DNA from: Dissophora ornata
Lineage: Eukaryota > Mortierellomycota > Mortierellomycetes > Mortierellales > Mortierellaceae
DNA length: 60,027 nt
Direction: 5' to 3'
Assembly: GCA_025201705.1 (NCBI GenBank)
Contig: MU616668.1
Coordinates: 1-60,027, forward strand
Below the pieces are notes generated by a model that saw only the letters and a program-made list of their open reading frames with translations, did no database searches and was not told the origin of the DNA. Below, piece by piece: positions 11,108 through 21,503 of this stretch (within the stretch, counting starts at the first letter, position 1; each line of letters starts with the position of its first letter). A program made the position numbers and the translations under genes.

Positions 11108-12430
11108 ATGGAGAACAATCCCTCGACCGAGCCTCGTCCAAAGCTCGCAGTGCCCGCGGGGAATAGTGCGCCAAAGCCCATACCAACGACGCTTTCGGGG
11201 AAACTGCGGGCCAAGCTTCCGAGTCGTGGCTGGATGATCTTCTGGGGAACTGTAGGGACGATTGGAGCGCTGGTCACCCGTGATCACTACCTGACCGTTG
11301 ATGCCAAGAAGCGGGTGGCAGACAAGGTCGACATTCTCGCAAAACAGACATGCGGCGTCCAGGAAATGCCTCGCAAGGTCACAGTGTACATCATGCCACC
11401 ACCCGGAGACGGTATCCACAAGACCCGCCACTACTTTAAGCAGTTTGTCAAGGTATAGAAAAATACCAACACGGATATCATCTCCTGTTCGGATCGTTTC
11501 TGACGACGCCCTAGTCTGACTGATCTAACCAACATTTTCCCACAATGGATTTTTCGCTCCTCTTTTTAGCCAGTATTTGATGCAGCAGCACTGGATTACG
11601 AAGTCAGGGAGGCTTTGACCGAGGGTCAGATTCAGTCGATGGTTGCGGCTGATATTCGCAAGAAGCGTCAGATCGCTGCAGGAAAGATCCCAGCTCAGAC
11701 AGAGGAGGAGAAGAACGCACCTGTTGCCTCACTTAAATCAATTTCGGATGGTATTGTGGTTCTGGGAAGAGTTGCACTCGGCGAGGTCTTGAAGGGTTAT
11801 AACGACGGATGTCTTCAGAGTCTGGATGATCCAGAACCTGCTCCAGTTGTGTCAGAAATCGTCCCGGAAATATCGTCGAAGGATGAGGGGGCATCACTAT
11901 CAACAGAGACAACAGGATCTGTAGAGACGACAGGTGAAAACGATACCAAGACAGAGGACGCTGCCTCGACAACAGCAGTCGCGACGTCCACAGAAGCCCC
12001 CGCCGCAGTATCAGAAAATGCCAAGAAGGAAGCAGAAGAGGCAGCAAAAGAACCTATCACGATCCCACAGGATGAGGATTACTTCTCAGTACCGCCAACA
12101 GGTCTGGAGCCCGTCGGATATATCCCGTTCAAGAACCTGGTTGGATTCCGCAATTTCCACAAGAAGCTGTTTGCGCTGTTCAATTCTTATGACTGTGTCG
12201 AGTATGCGGGGGGTGCTGTGATGAAGGTTGCGTTCGCAGAGACCAAGGACATGGACAAGGAGGATCTAAACATCGGCAAGGATGAGGAGCCTCTGTTCAA
12301 GAAGTACAGAGGTCCTGTCGACGTTGATATTTCGGACAAGGTCAGGGAGCAAGTTAAGATCTACGTGACGCCCGAACATATCCCTGAATCCAAGAAGGTC
12401 GAGGAAGGAGAGGAAACAGAGCAACATTAA
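11108..12430 (+). CDS. TIM54: Mitochondrial inner membrane translocase subunit Tim54
   Basis: Two exons, 11108-11452 and 11570-12430, intron 117 nt; 401 aa. Tim54 supports the TIM22 complex, which inserts carrier proteins into the inner membrane. The N-terminal matrix part (PSRGWMIFWG, about 39-48) leads into a single membrane segment at about 41-57. It is followed by the conserved block PRKVTVYI...PPPGDGIHKTRHYFK (about 90-112) and, across the splice, PVFDAAALDYEVRE. Residues about 190-280 are a Glu/Thr/Ala-rich low-complexity insertion typical of a linker in the intermembrane-space domain. The C-terminal part has DYFSVPPTGLEPVGYIPF, another family block. ATG 11108 (context ACCATGG) was chosen over the upstream non-ATG extension. 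Length is within the family range. Confidence 0.92.
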
Positions 12431-13395
12431 CGCAGAAAAGCCTGTGCTTTGTTTTCATATTGCTCCCCTCAGCGCTTCTTTCGCTTCTTTCACTTCTTTT
12501 GCTATCTCGGCATGTTCTGCAGCTTCAGCAACCATCCAAAACCTGACTATAGATATCTAGTAATAAATACCGTTCAACAGCCGCATCTCCCGAAAAAGCG
12601 AATACGGCTTACGATATACCAAATAGACTGTACTTTGAGCCGCAGCATGGGATTCGGTCGACTTTTGTCATTTAACCATTTTCGGATTTCTATGCCTTGT
12701 AAAAAAAAAAAAGGCCAGACCATTCCGTGCATCCAATGCCCAATGCATGATTATTTTTTTTACAGATGCTTCCCAGCAGTCTAACGAATTTCGGTTCACT
12801 ATTGTATTTAATTCAAAAAATATAACGGAAAAATTTATTCTCCCTTCTCATTTTTTATTGCATGCCTGTAGTATTGTCAAAGTCAAGACATTCGTCATTT
12901 GCACACATGTCTGTGTTACTACTACATTCAGAGAAATAGCGTGTCCAAGGTGGCCGTTTCCACTTTTGGAGTTTTTAATCAAAATGGCTCGGCGCCATGG
13001 TCTTTTTTTTTTTTTTTTAAAGCCATTGATTGACATCATTCGCCATGCCACGCCAATCAGAACGCAAGCAAATCCTCAGGGAGGTGGAACAATTGTATCG
13101 GCTGTACAAGCGCCTCGCATGATTTTATTGGACGAAAAAAAAAATTGCTGAAGTTCGCTTTTTAAAACTACAAGAGAGAGATGTGGGTAGAGTGAAGAGA
13201 GAAGAGAACAAAGCCCAAGTTCGAGTGGAACGTGGTAGCTAAACTTGTTTTTAAAGAATTATGTTACAAAGGTGAGCCGAAAAGCGTCACCTGTCTGAAG
13301 ATGGGGACGCCATCAATGGTTCTGAAGGATTTTCCCAACTCGGGTGGTGATCAACAGCCTCTTGAGGCTTTTCCTTTTTGCACTTGGCGCCTTTT
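12431..13395. other. Gene-poor spacer after TIM54
   Basis: AT-rich, with A(12) near 12699 and a T(16) run at about 13003-13018. It covers the 3' UTRs of TIM54 and of the minus-strand small gene. ORFs here are short, use homopolymer-coded residues and look accidental. Confidence 0.5.
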
Positions 13396-13620
13396 TTAGG
13401 CCTTGGCGGACTTGACAGAGGATGACAAGGATTCCCTAGCAACTGAAGATGACGCGGCGTTTGCCTTGGGAGCAATGGACTCGACCAACTGTTGGAGAAC
13501 AATAGGGTGGTGTTCGGGGTGGAAAGCGCTCTTGATCGAGGAAGCCGAGGCAATGTTGAGCGAGGTGAACTGGCGGGCAGGGGTCTGAGCCGAGCGGAAA
13601 GCGTTCAACATGGAAGACAT
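13396..13620 (-). CDS. Small protein of unknown function, possibly mitochondrial
   Basis: 74 aa, intronless, ATG at 13620. I do not recognise the family. The first 33 residues have Arg9, Arg16 and Lys30, many Ser/Ala, and no acidic residue, which fits a mitochondrial presequence. The segment FHPEHHPIVLQQLVESI (about 33-49) is the most protein-like part and the rest is Ala/Ser-rich. Support for a real gene comes from the strong-looking promoter: a CATAAATA element on the minus strand at 13766-13773, a GA-rich minus-strand counterpart of a CT leader, and clean Ser/Ala codon use. The alternative is a chance ORF. Confidence 0.5.
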   Translation of the reverse strand: MSSMLNAFRSAQTPARQFTSLNIASASSIKSAFHPEHHPIVLQQLVESIAPKANAASSSVARESLSSSVKSAKA

Positions 13621-13765
13621 GGTGTACTTGAAGATGTGGTGGACTTTTACTTGAGTTTTGAACTGTTAGGGGAGGGTGTTTCTTTTCCTGAAAGGTGTGT
13701 CGAGAGTAGAGCGATAGAGCGAAAGGCGGTTTGTGAGAGATGGCAAGAAGAGAGGGAGAGGGAGG

Positions 13766-13773
13766 TATTTATG
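13766..13773 (-). promoter_or_regulatory. TATA-like element of the small minus-strand gene
   Basis: Read on the minus strand this is CATAAATA, about 145 bp upstream of the ATG at 13620, a normal distance for the fungal genes in this window. Confidence 0.45.
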
Positions 13774-14508
13774 CGAGAATCGGAGGATGGAGACTCTCGG
13801 CGTTGAACGCGAAGATGGAGAGCGATAATGGATCATCAGGCAGAGCACGAGATAAGATTCATTACAGTTCCGTGTGACAAAAACAACCCGCAGTTCTGCG
13901 AGTGCAAAGTGACTTCACGAGACACAGGCGTCGGCGGTCGCACTAGGACTTATGAACACTTTTTCGAAACTACAGTGCGCGATTTTGACGCAAAAGAAGA
14001 GACATGTCTTCCTCTTGCTGGCAAGACCACCATGGGCTTGCGAGATTTTCTTCAGTGTGCATTGTTCAGTAGGAGAGAAAACTACAATGCACGATGTGTA
14101 ATAGATGACGACGATAGTGGGGGGATTGTCTTTATTTTGTTTGTTGACTGAAACAGAACTCTAACCTTTGCTCACACATGATCTCTCATCTCCACAGTAA
14201 ACTAATAATCACGCATTTTCACAGCCGAGTCCCAGTCTGGCTGAGAAGGACCTGCTGGACCCTCGGAATGTTGCGGGCAACTGATAAGGAGCCGTTGCCT
14301 GTTAAGTTTAGAGTTTTCGATGCAATAGGCAGGTTTCGGCCCAGTGTTCCATCATGTGGCAAACTACATGAATATTATGACCCTTTAAAGTTTCGCGGAA
14401 AAACCGACAGATTGACAACCGGTGTAATGTGATGCTGGATAACACCTCAAATTGTGGAGCGCTGGGACTATTTATTTATCTGTTCCTTAAATCACGAAGG
14501 GATGTCCC

Positions 14509-14613
14509 TCACCACGTCTTGGTACTTGCAATTCTCGCCTCCAACTCTGCTCTCACTTTGTCAGCCTCGTCCGCCTTGCCAATTATATGTCCCACAGTTA
14601 TGATACTTTCCAT
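14509..14613 (-). pseudogene. Possible fragment of an ABM-type (antibiotic biosynthesis monooxygenase) protein
   Basis: Starting at ATG 14613, the frame reads MESIITVGHIIGKADEADKV and then RAELEARIASTKTW before TGA. The pattern (beta strand ITVxxxIxxKxxxADxVRxxLE) resembles the N-terminal strand and helix of quinol-monooxygenase/ABM-fold proteins. The rest of the domain, normally beginning with an EPG motif, was not found downstream in any frame. A GTGAGG donor overlaps the final codons, so a spliced gene is possible but I could not find the next exon. This rests on pattern resemblance only. Confidence 0.3.
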
Positions 14614-15486
14614 ATGCAGTGAAAGGCGAAAAAAGTACAATTTTAGGTTGGATCCAGGAGGGTGCGCGAACTTCTCCGAATTTGTAACATTGTCACTCGT
14701 TCGACCACAACTGTGCGAATACCTCCCCTCGCGTCGACGACAGCTCCTCACTACCTGTCGCATACTAGACGTCACCTTTGGGCATTTCTCGTCTCGTTGC
14801 TTCATGTCAGTTTACCCAGTCTGGACACCTCATCTCTCAGCCTCGACCTTTGCTTTGTCTCTCACCTCAATCTATCGCGTCTGCAATACCCTCTTGCGCC
14901 CCTGGACATCTGCTCGCGCACGCGTGCGTTCATCGTCCTCTGAATGAATGGTAGGCCTGGCGCGGACGTCGGGAAGAGAGCCGAGGGAATCATTACCCCT
15001 TCTTGTCTTCCAACTGTCGAGGCTCCGGCCCTCATTCAAGAAGCCAAAGCTTTGTCAGATTGTCGATGGACAGTGATACTGCGGTGGCGATGTGAAGATC
15101 TATATGCTCATATAAGATGCTGATAGTTCTATTTAATAACTTGTAGGATGCAATAAATGCTGCCTTAATTGCGCGTGGATTCTACCAACAAAAGTGAATG
15201 GGGATGTGGACCCTTGTTGTGTACAGTGCCAGCCCTGTTCAAGAGGAGGCTTGAACGAAGAATATAAGATTTCATTGAAATGGTAGTGCCCCGGGAGCAT
15301 CTCAGTCAACGTAATATCCCATCTCACAGGAATCCCTTGGATTGAGAGTCCTTGGGTCGTGGGTTCATCACCCCTCTAACACCCAACAAATACTCCGCCA
15401 TGTTTTTCTAGTCTCCTCTCCTTCTTTCCAACGCATTCATCACTCACACACTCACTCGATCAAAAAAAAAAAAAAGGAAGTCCAAC

Positions 15487-16231
15487 ATGTCTTCACCATC
15501 ATCCTGTATGTCCTGTATGTCGTCCAAGAAGCGACATGCTCAAGATGAGCTGCCAGTTGGATCGCTTCCAAAGAAGCAACACTTGTCTTAGAACGTATCG
15601 TCTGAAACGTGAGAACGGTCAGCTCAACCAGACGACGTACAACAGGCTGAAGTAGTGCAGCTGGAATATTCAGTGGAGCCAGCATTGCCAGAGCAACAAG
15701 GGGAGTCTCCAGAAGAGTCGGAGGACCCACACTCAAACGATTCGCAGTGCTCAGTTACTTAGAGGACACTTACGACGAGACAGTCAGTAAGCAATACCCT
15801 GGACTGTTACCGGATCGATGGAACAGACGTTACAAAGGTCCTGAGTGACAATATCCGTTGGTCGGAGCGCCTTCAGTTGTGCAATGTCGTCGTACAGACC
15901 CTGACCCTGGGAAAGACTCCGAAAACCTGACGGCCAACATCTGCGGAAGTCGTGAAGATGGTTTTGGGCTTTGTGAGGATAGGAAAATGTTGGATGGTGG
16001 AACGGAAGCCATCTTCGTGACTCCTGGCCACCATCTCCGGTTGAACGCCAACCAGGCAAATCTAATAAACACATCAATACGAGGGGTGATATTGGGATTT
16101 GCATTGCAGATCTGAAGGGTATAGAAATACCATCATTTGCATCCAAGGATAGTGAGAACAAAAACGCGTACATTTCCTTCTGCCGAAGGCAGCAAGCTGA
16201 TGATTCGCTCCATGATGTGTGCGAGAAATGA
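15487..16231 (+). pseudogene. Decayed coding region of unknown family
   Basis: An ATG at 15487 opens a 34-codon frame (MSSPSSCMSCMSSKKRHAQD at its start) ended by TAG at 15589. The same frame stays protein-like, acidic and Pro/Glu/Ser-rich, past stops at 15610, 15760 and 15928. Further on, another frame (16085-16231) reads GDIGICIADLKGIEIPSFAS and then KDSENKNAYISFCRRQQADD before TGA. This arrangement of open, protein-like blocks interrupted by several stops and at least one frame change fits a dead gene. I do not recognise the family. An A(13) run lies just upstream (about 15463-15475). Confidence 0.35.
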
Positions 16232-16903
16232 GCATGAACGAGTGAGTTTCGCGGAACCTCGGATTCAGGAACGCGAAATACGCCAAAAGAAAATTCGATA
16301 GAACTCATGTTTCCACACACGCTTCCCCTCGAAAGCGAAATAAACCAGGGCGCGAGGGGATATGGCTGATACATTCTAGTCTTCTAGAGTCGATCGCTTA
16401 GACTAGTTGATGAAGCAAAAAGGGGAGCCTGGGCATCCGAAAGAAGGGGCCTAGGAGGCTGTTTATCGCACAATAGTCAAGACGTGTAACGCAACAAGTA
16501 TAAGGGAGTGCGCTGAGTGTGCTACACCAAGTCTTCTTTTCCAGGTGCAGTATGAAGGCTTTTTGCGACTGACCGACCCTCCTCAGGCGATGCACTTGAT
16601 CTAATGGCCCTTTGCCCTTTCTTTTAGTCCCCCTTTCTCGTCGTCTGCCATCTCTTGTCTCCCTTCCCTTCCCATTCCTGCTTTTTCATTATCTGCCTTC
16701 CACACCTCTTCTCACGCCCGCTTCCATCGCGAGCTACAATTACACTCAGAACTGCGATTCAGCTCCCAGGGGTTATTAGTGTTAGAACACTTTCAACTTG
16801 AGCACACGTTTCCAACTCACATACCATATCAGGCGCCATTGGACGCGACTCAATAACTTGGTGGCTTAACATAGATCGCCATCTGCCAACGACGCCCTGC
16901 GAA

Positions 16904-19268
16904 ATGAACTGTAACCTACCCGACGCCGCATCCGCCGTCAAGGCACGCGCCTCTTCCATCGCTTCAGACGCCTCAGCGGCTTCTAATGCGAGCAGTTCCA
17001 GCTCGTCACCTCTACTTTTACGAAAGAGATCACTCTCACCCTCATCCGTATCTGGCCCTGGAGATAAAGGGCTTTCAGGGGCTAATCGAAAGAGGAGTTT
17101 CCAGAAGCGAGCAGGTCGCTCACTTCAGTCGCATCATATCAATATGTTGCGAGTAGTCTGGATCCTTACACTGTTCATTGGGGAAAGTGGAGTGTACTGG
17201 ACCATGATCTATCGGTGCGCCTGGCCTGAACACTCGACATGGGTAGGTTGATATGTCTCTTTGAAATAAAGCTGTGAAATCAGCTCCGAGTCTGATGGAT
17301 GTCCACCCCTCTACTTTCAATCAACAACCATAGGACTCAAGCGAATCAGCTCTCCTGGCGCGGTACAGGATAGCCATTATTGCGGATCCACAGCTTACAG
17401 ATTGGTATTCGTACAAGCAATCAGGGCTCTCTCTGTGGCTCACAGAGTTTTACACCGACATCTTCATGCGCAGAAGTTTTGCTAGACTCCATCAAAACTT
17501 GCAACCCGATGCAGTGTTGTTCCTAGGTGATTTGATGGACGGAGGCAGGGAGACTATGGACGAGAGAACATTTGAAAAGAACAGGAATCGATTTCTGGAA
17601 AATGTGTTTGATTCGGGTCGGACGGCTTGGAATCTTCGGCCATTGCTCATGGATGCGGAGGATCTAGAGCGTAAAGTAGAGATCCATGGACACAAACTGG
17701 AGGGAAAGGCAGTCGGCGAGGGTTCTTCTTCCCCTCTATCTCCAGACAGTGACAGTCAACATAATTCTACATATCATGGTCAAGATGAATCAGAGCAGAA
17801 CTACAAGGCCGATGAAGATATCACTGGTCACTTTCAACAGATCATGGAGGTGCCATCTGACTCTGGTGAAAGGGTGGCGATCAGATCCAACGGAAGAAGT
17901 GTGCGACTCTATGTGGCAGGGAACCACGAAGTTGGATTCGGAGACACGATAGTGCGAAAGGCTGTGAGGCGATACAAACAGGAGTTTGGGTCTATCAATT
18001 ACGAGATCAATGTTGGCAATCATAGTCTTGTTATTCTGGACACCTTAGCTCTGAGTGCGAACCTTACATCCATCCAGAAAGAGTCCCGAGAGTTTATGAC
18101 GCGTTTAGGTCAAGGTAATAGATGATTGATACGACGTTTTGGAACAGTCGTGTACGTGTGTGTTAAACTCTATTACACGGCCTTTATTACATGACATTTA
18201 GAGACGCCATCGCTTCCTAGGATACTATTCACACATGTACCGCTTTTCAGGCTCGACACTACCTTCTGTGGGGAAGCCCGCGAGAGTGGGCAACTGATCT
18301 TGGACAGGAACGGCGAGCAGTATCAAAACATGGTGAATGCCTCGTTATCGCGCGAGATCCTCCACAACATCCAGCCGGATATGATATTCAGTGGCGATGA
18401 TCACGACTGGTGTGAAATTGTTCATTCCCTCGATGACAAACTCACACCTGAGGTCACAGTGCCAACGTTTAGTTTTGCGCAGGGGAGCAAGCAGCCGGCA
18501 TTTGTGGTGCTCTCGCTATTTAACCCGGAGAAGCTGCCTAAAAGCGTCACGCCCAATATGCCTGAAAATGTAGCAAGACAGCTGCACAACGGTACAGCGA
18601 TTTTAGGAGCAGACGGAGTAGGCACAGTGTTGGGACGAGACACGGAGACGACACTGGCATCCTCAATGGCGTTGGATAGCCCGACATTTGCCTACGAAGA
18701 GTGTATGATGCCGAGGCAGTTGTCTATCTATTCTGGGTATATCGTATTGTTGGGTCTCACCCTTGCTTGGCTCGTGGTCCTTCGGTTCTATTGGTTTTTG
18801 CAAAGCCGCCCGTCTGATCCACTGTTGATAAGGTGGAGACGCATGCCGCCTAGACTCAAGGTGGCTCGGTCCCTGAGCACCCCTCATCCGTTGCAAGGGC
18901 AGGGGCAGAAGAGTGTAGCACAACGCTCGGCCCCCAGATCACAAAAGCAGCAGGAACTGTCACAGATGATAAGCCCCGTTGATTTGGCCGATTTGGATTT
19001 GGATTTGGATTTGGACGAAAAGAACATTCGCAGGGGCTCTGATTCTCCACCATTTCAAAGACCCCTGTCACCTTGGTCACTTCCTGTGGGCATGGGCGTG
19101 GTCGGCAACAACACGAGGCATACAAAGAACTGGCATGCCTGGATCCAACACATGACACGACCAATATGGAGACTACAGTTCTGGAGGATGTTGGCTATGG
19201 ATCTCTGGGAAATATTTCGATTTGTAGTTCCGTTATACTTGCTTTTGCTTGTCGCCAGTTTGGTGTGA
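16904..19268 (+). CDS. CDC1/TED1: Cdc1/Ted1/PGAP5-type metallophosphoesterase (GPI-anchor remodelling)
   Basis: Three exons: 16904-17242, 17334-18114, 18202-19268; 728 aa. The family removes ethanolamine phosphate from mannose residues of GPI anchors in the ER. Membrane segments are at about 82-104 (N-terminal anchor), 548-572 and 705-727. The metal-binding motifs appear in order: ADPQL (about 127), GDLMDGGR (about 175), GNHEVGFGD (about 310), THVPL (restored by the exon 2-3 splice) and SGDDHDWCE (about 437). A Ser/Asp-rich insertion (about 240-290) interrupts the catalytic domain. The C-terminal loop contains a short Asp-Leu repeat (near 18980-19015). Fungal Cdc1 and Ted1 act on different mannoses and I cannot tell which one this is. 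The ATG at 16904 precedes a Ser/Ala-rich cytosolic N-terminus. Confidence 0.9.
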
Positions 19269-21503
19269 CATATTTCCTCTCGTCGATTTTCTCTTCAGCA
19301 TATGCTGTAATGAAAGGATGTTATGCGACAGGTAAGCATGAATAATAAAAAAAGAATGAATTAGGTTTCTGTGGAGCAATAGTCTAATATCATTTAGGCA
19401 TGGGCTATACCTTCATTGATGCAGCATTAGCCAAAAAATGCGCGTTGAGAATAACAGCAATAGATCAAGGGAGGGGTAAAAGGCAGAAATACACCAATGG
19501 TGGTGGTAGTTGGGAGGGGGAGGGGTCCAGAAGTGGGTGACCCATGAATAAACCCAGCGCATAATCAAGCAGGAAATGAAAAATGGGTTCTGCAATGAAA
19601 AAAAATCCCCAAAAACCAAATAGGGTGTTCACACAGTGCATGTACTCTATATGTACCCCCTTCTTCGGAGCATTTTCATTGAGATAACGAATGGGTGGTC
19701 TACAGACTACAAGTCTAACGGCTCATTTTGAGGTTGGACATGCGATAAAAATATGTTTTGTCTGTTTGTGTGAGCCACCAGGAACAGAATTTCAAAAAAA
19801 AAAAAAAAAAAGGAAGGGCCCATGGCCCCGATCCTCTTCTCGTGTCGGATTGTCGGTATCTCAAGGAAAGTAAAACAAGGAACGCTGTCAGTTTCTCAAA
19901 CTGGATCTAGGCCGCCGCGCTTTTCTGCTAACTCATCTAATCTTTCTTATTCATTGCTGCAGCGGAGATGAATCTATTGTCTTAGTCAAACTGTAGAGTG
20001 GACAAAAGAGGCTATTTATGCATGCAGTAGCGTGGCTGAGAGAGCCAGCAGCGTAGAGTAGAGCAAAGAAGGGCAGAGCAGACAAAGCGCCGTCCACGGG
20101 TGTGTCCAGTTGGTGTGATAAACCACACCCGAATGCTGATGAGCAGAGAGACACACCGGAAAATGAAGCTTAGACACATCGTCATGAATATCCTCACCGA
20201 TTCAATTACTTAGGAATGATGATCATCCCAATCCGCAACTCTCAGAGTCATTGTGGTCCCAGTCGGTTCTCATCCTCACCCACCAAAGGGTCCTCTTCTC
20301 CACGCAATGGACTCTGTATCCCGCAGTCAGGCGACGAACAAAAGTGGCCCACTTGGCCAGAGAGAGAGAGCATTCCCGCCCAGGATCTCTGGCTCGTTTT
20401 TGTCATAGTAGATATGGATAGTGTGGAAGTGTGATAGCGAGTACTTTCATCGCTGTGGTTCAACAAGCGAGGCGGATACGCATGCACCCCTTACTTTTGC
20501 TCCCTCATTGTCCATACGCCTCAGCATTGTACAGTACGCTATGGCCACACATTCAGATCGCTGCACCGATCTGGGCCATGAGTAATTAAATATAGGCATT
20601 CATTAACACAGGCAGGGGGAGGGGGGAAGAGAACGGTTAGTTTTTTGACCCGCGTCTATTCATTTCCCATTCCGTCCTCCGAGTTGTTTCGAATATCATC
20701 TCTCCTCTCTCGCTTCCCTCTTCCTCTCTTTCGTATTTCAGTTTTATAGCATCCTATCCCCCTCTTGGCACACTTACACGGTGAGTGCCCTGTACAAAAC
20801 GAATTACACTCCCCCTCTACCTTACGTACTGTACCACGCATACTAGATGTGAACGTTTTCTTGTTGTGCGTGGTTTTCGAATTATGCGCAACGTCGATTC
20901 CACCCACGGTACTAGGCTGTGTATCCATCTCCTTCACGCAAATTCCCGCTGACTCCTACCTGGCTGCGTTTGAACAGTACATGTAGCAGATTATGGGCGC
21001 GCTCTAGATCCATCTCTATTTAGTGTCCCTTTCAACAAATTTAGTTTTGTTATTCTGCAATTTACTCCCGATAGATGCGCCCGCACGCGCATCGATGCAT
21101 CTCCCTACTGGCAACGGAATACATTGTTTGTATTTCACACCCAGCTTAGCCGTCCATCTCTTTTTTTTGCTCTCTTTTGGGCTTTGCGCCCAGGCTCAAG
21201 CACCATGACCAATGGACCTGTCCCACAGAGGGCAAGCACAGCCAGGGTGCTCGGGGTGCTCTTTGGAAGTGACACAGGGCACCATGGGCAACAGGGGATC
21301 CATAACCATGGATCCATCAATTTGAACAACCACCCCTTCTCTTCTCTCCTCTTTTACCACTTCAATCAATCAATGCCGCTAATATCATTAAACGTGCATA
21401 TTCATCCTAGCTGACCGGGACTCTCTTCCCTCTCTTCTCGTGTCGACTCTCTTTTCCACCTGCCCCATTACTTTCCCTCTAGTAATACACTTAATCGCAA
21501 GCC
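19269..21503. other. Gene-poor interval upstream of the membrane-protein gene
   Basis: No gene recognised in 2.2 kb. It includes an A(16) run near 19795-19811, a G-rich block (19512-19537) and a G-run near 20607-20621. The last 500 bp are CT-rich and probably the promoter and leader of the gene at 21504. An ATG-initiated frame from 21205 (about 69 codons) lies in this leader and could act as an upstream ORF. Confidence 0.45.

Larger units (their letters stand above)
13621..16903. other. Long gene-poor interval with possible decayed genes
   Basis: No intact gene is recognisable in this 3.3-kb stretch. It holds an isolated 107-codon ORF (13828-14151, plus strand, Cys-rich, no known motif), a short minus-strand frame resembling the start of an antibiotic-biosynthesis-monooxygenase domain (14509-14613), and a plus-strand stretch at 15487-16231 that reads like broken coding sequence. 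The last 300 bp (16600-16903) are pyrimidine-rich and serve as promoter and leader of the phosphoesterase gene. Confidence 0.5.

Noticed and set aside
15361..15374. GGGTTCATCACCCC, tRNA B-box-like
   Set aside because: The T-stem pairing is poor, the loop departs from TTCRANN, and no A box, anticodon arm or acceptor stem fits upstream.
20136..20143. CTGATGAG resembling a hammerhead ribozyme core, with GAAA nearby
   Set aside because: No self-complementary stem II between CTGATGA and GAAA and no matching stems I/III. A second CTGATGAG on the minus strand near 41210 also lacks a proper GAAA arm.
21023..21208. Signal-peptide-like ORF (HLFFLLSFGLCAQAQAP) upstream of the membrane protein
   Set aside because: It ends in TGA and no GT donor allows a join to the gene at 21504. 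It is probably chance pyrimidine-rich leader sequence.
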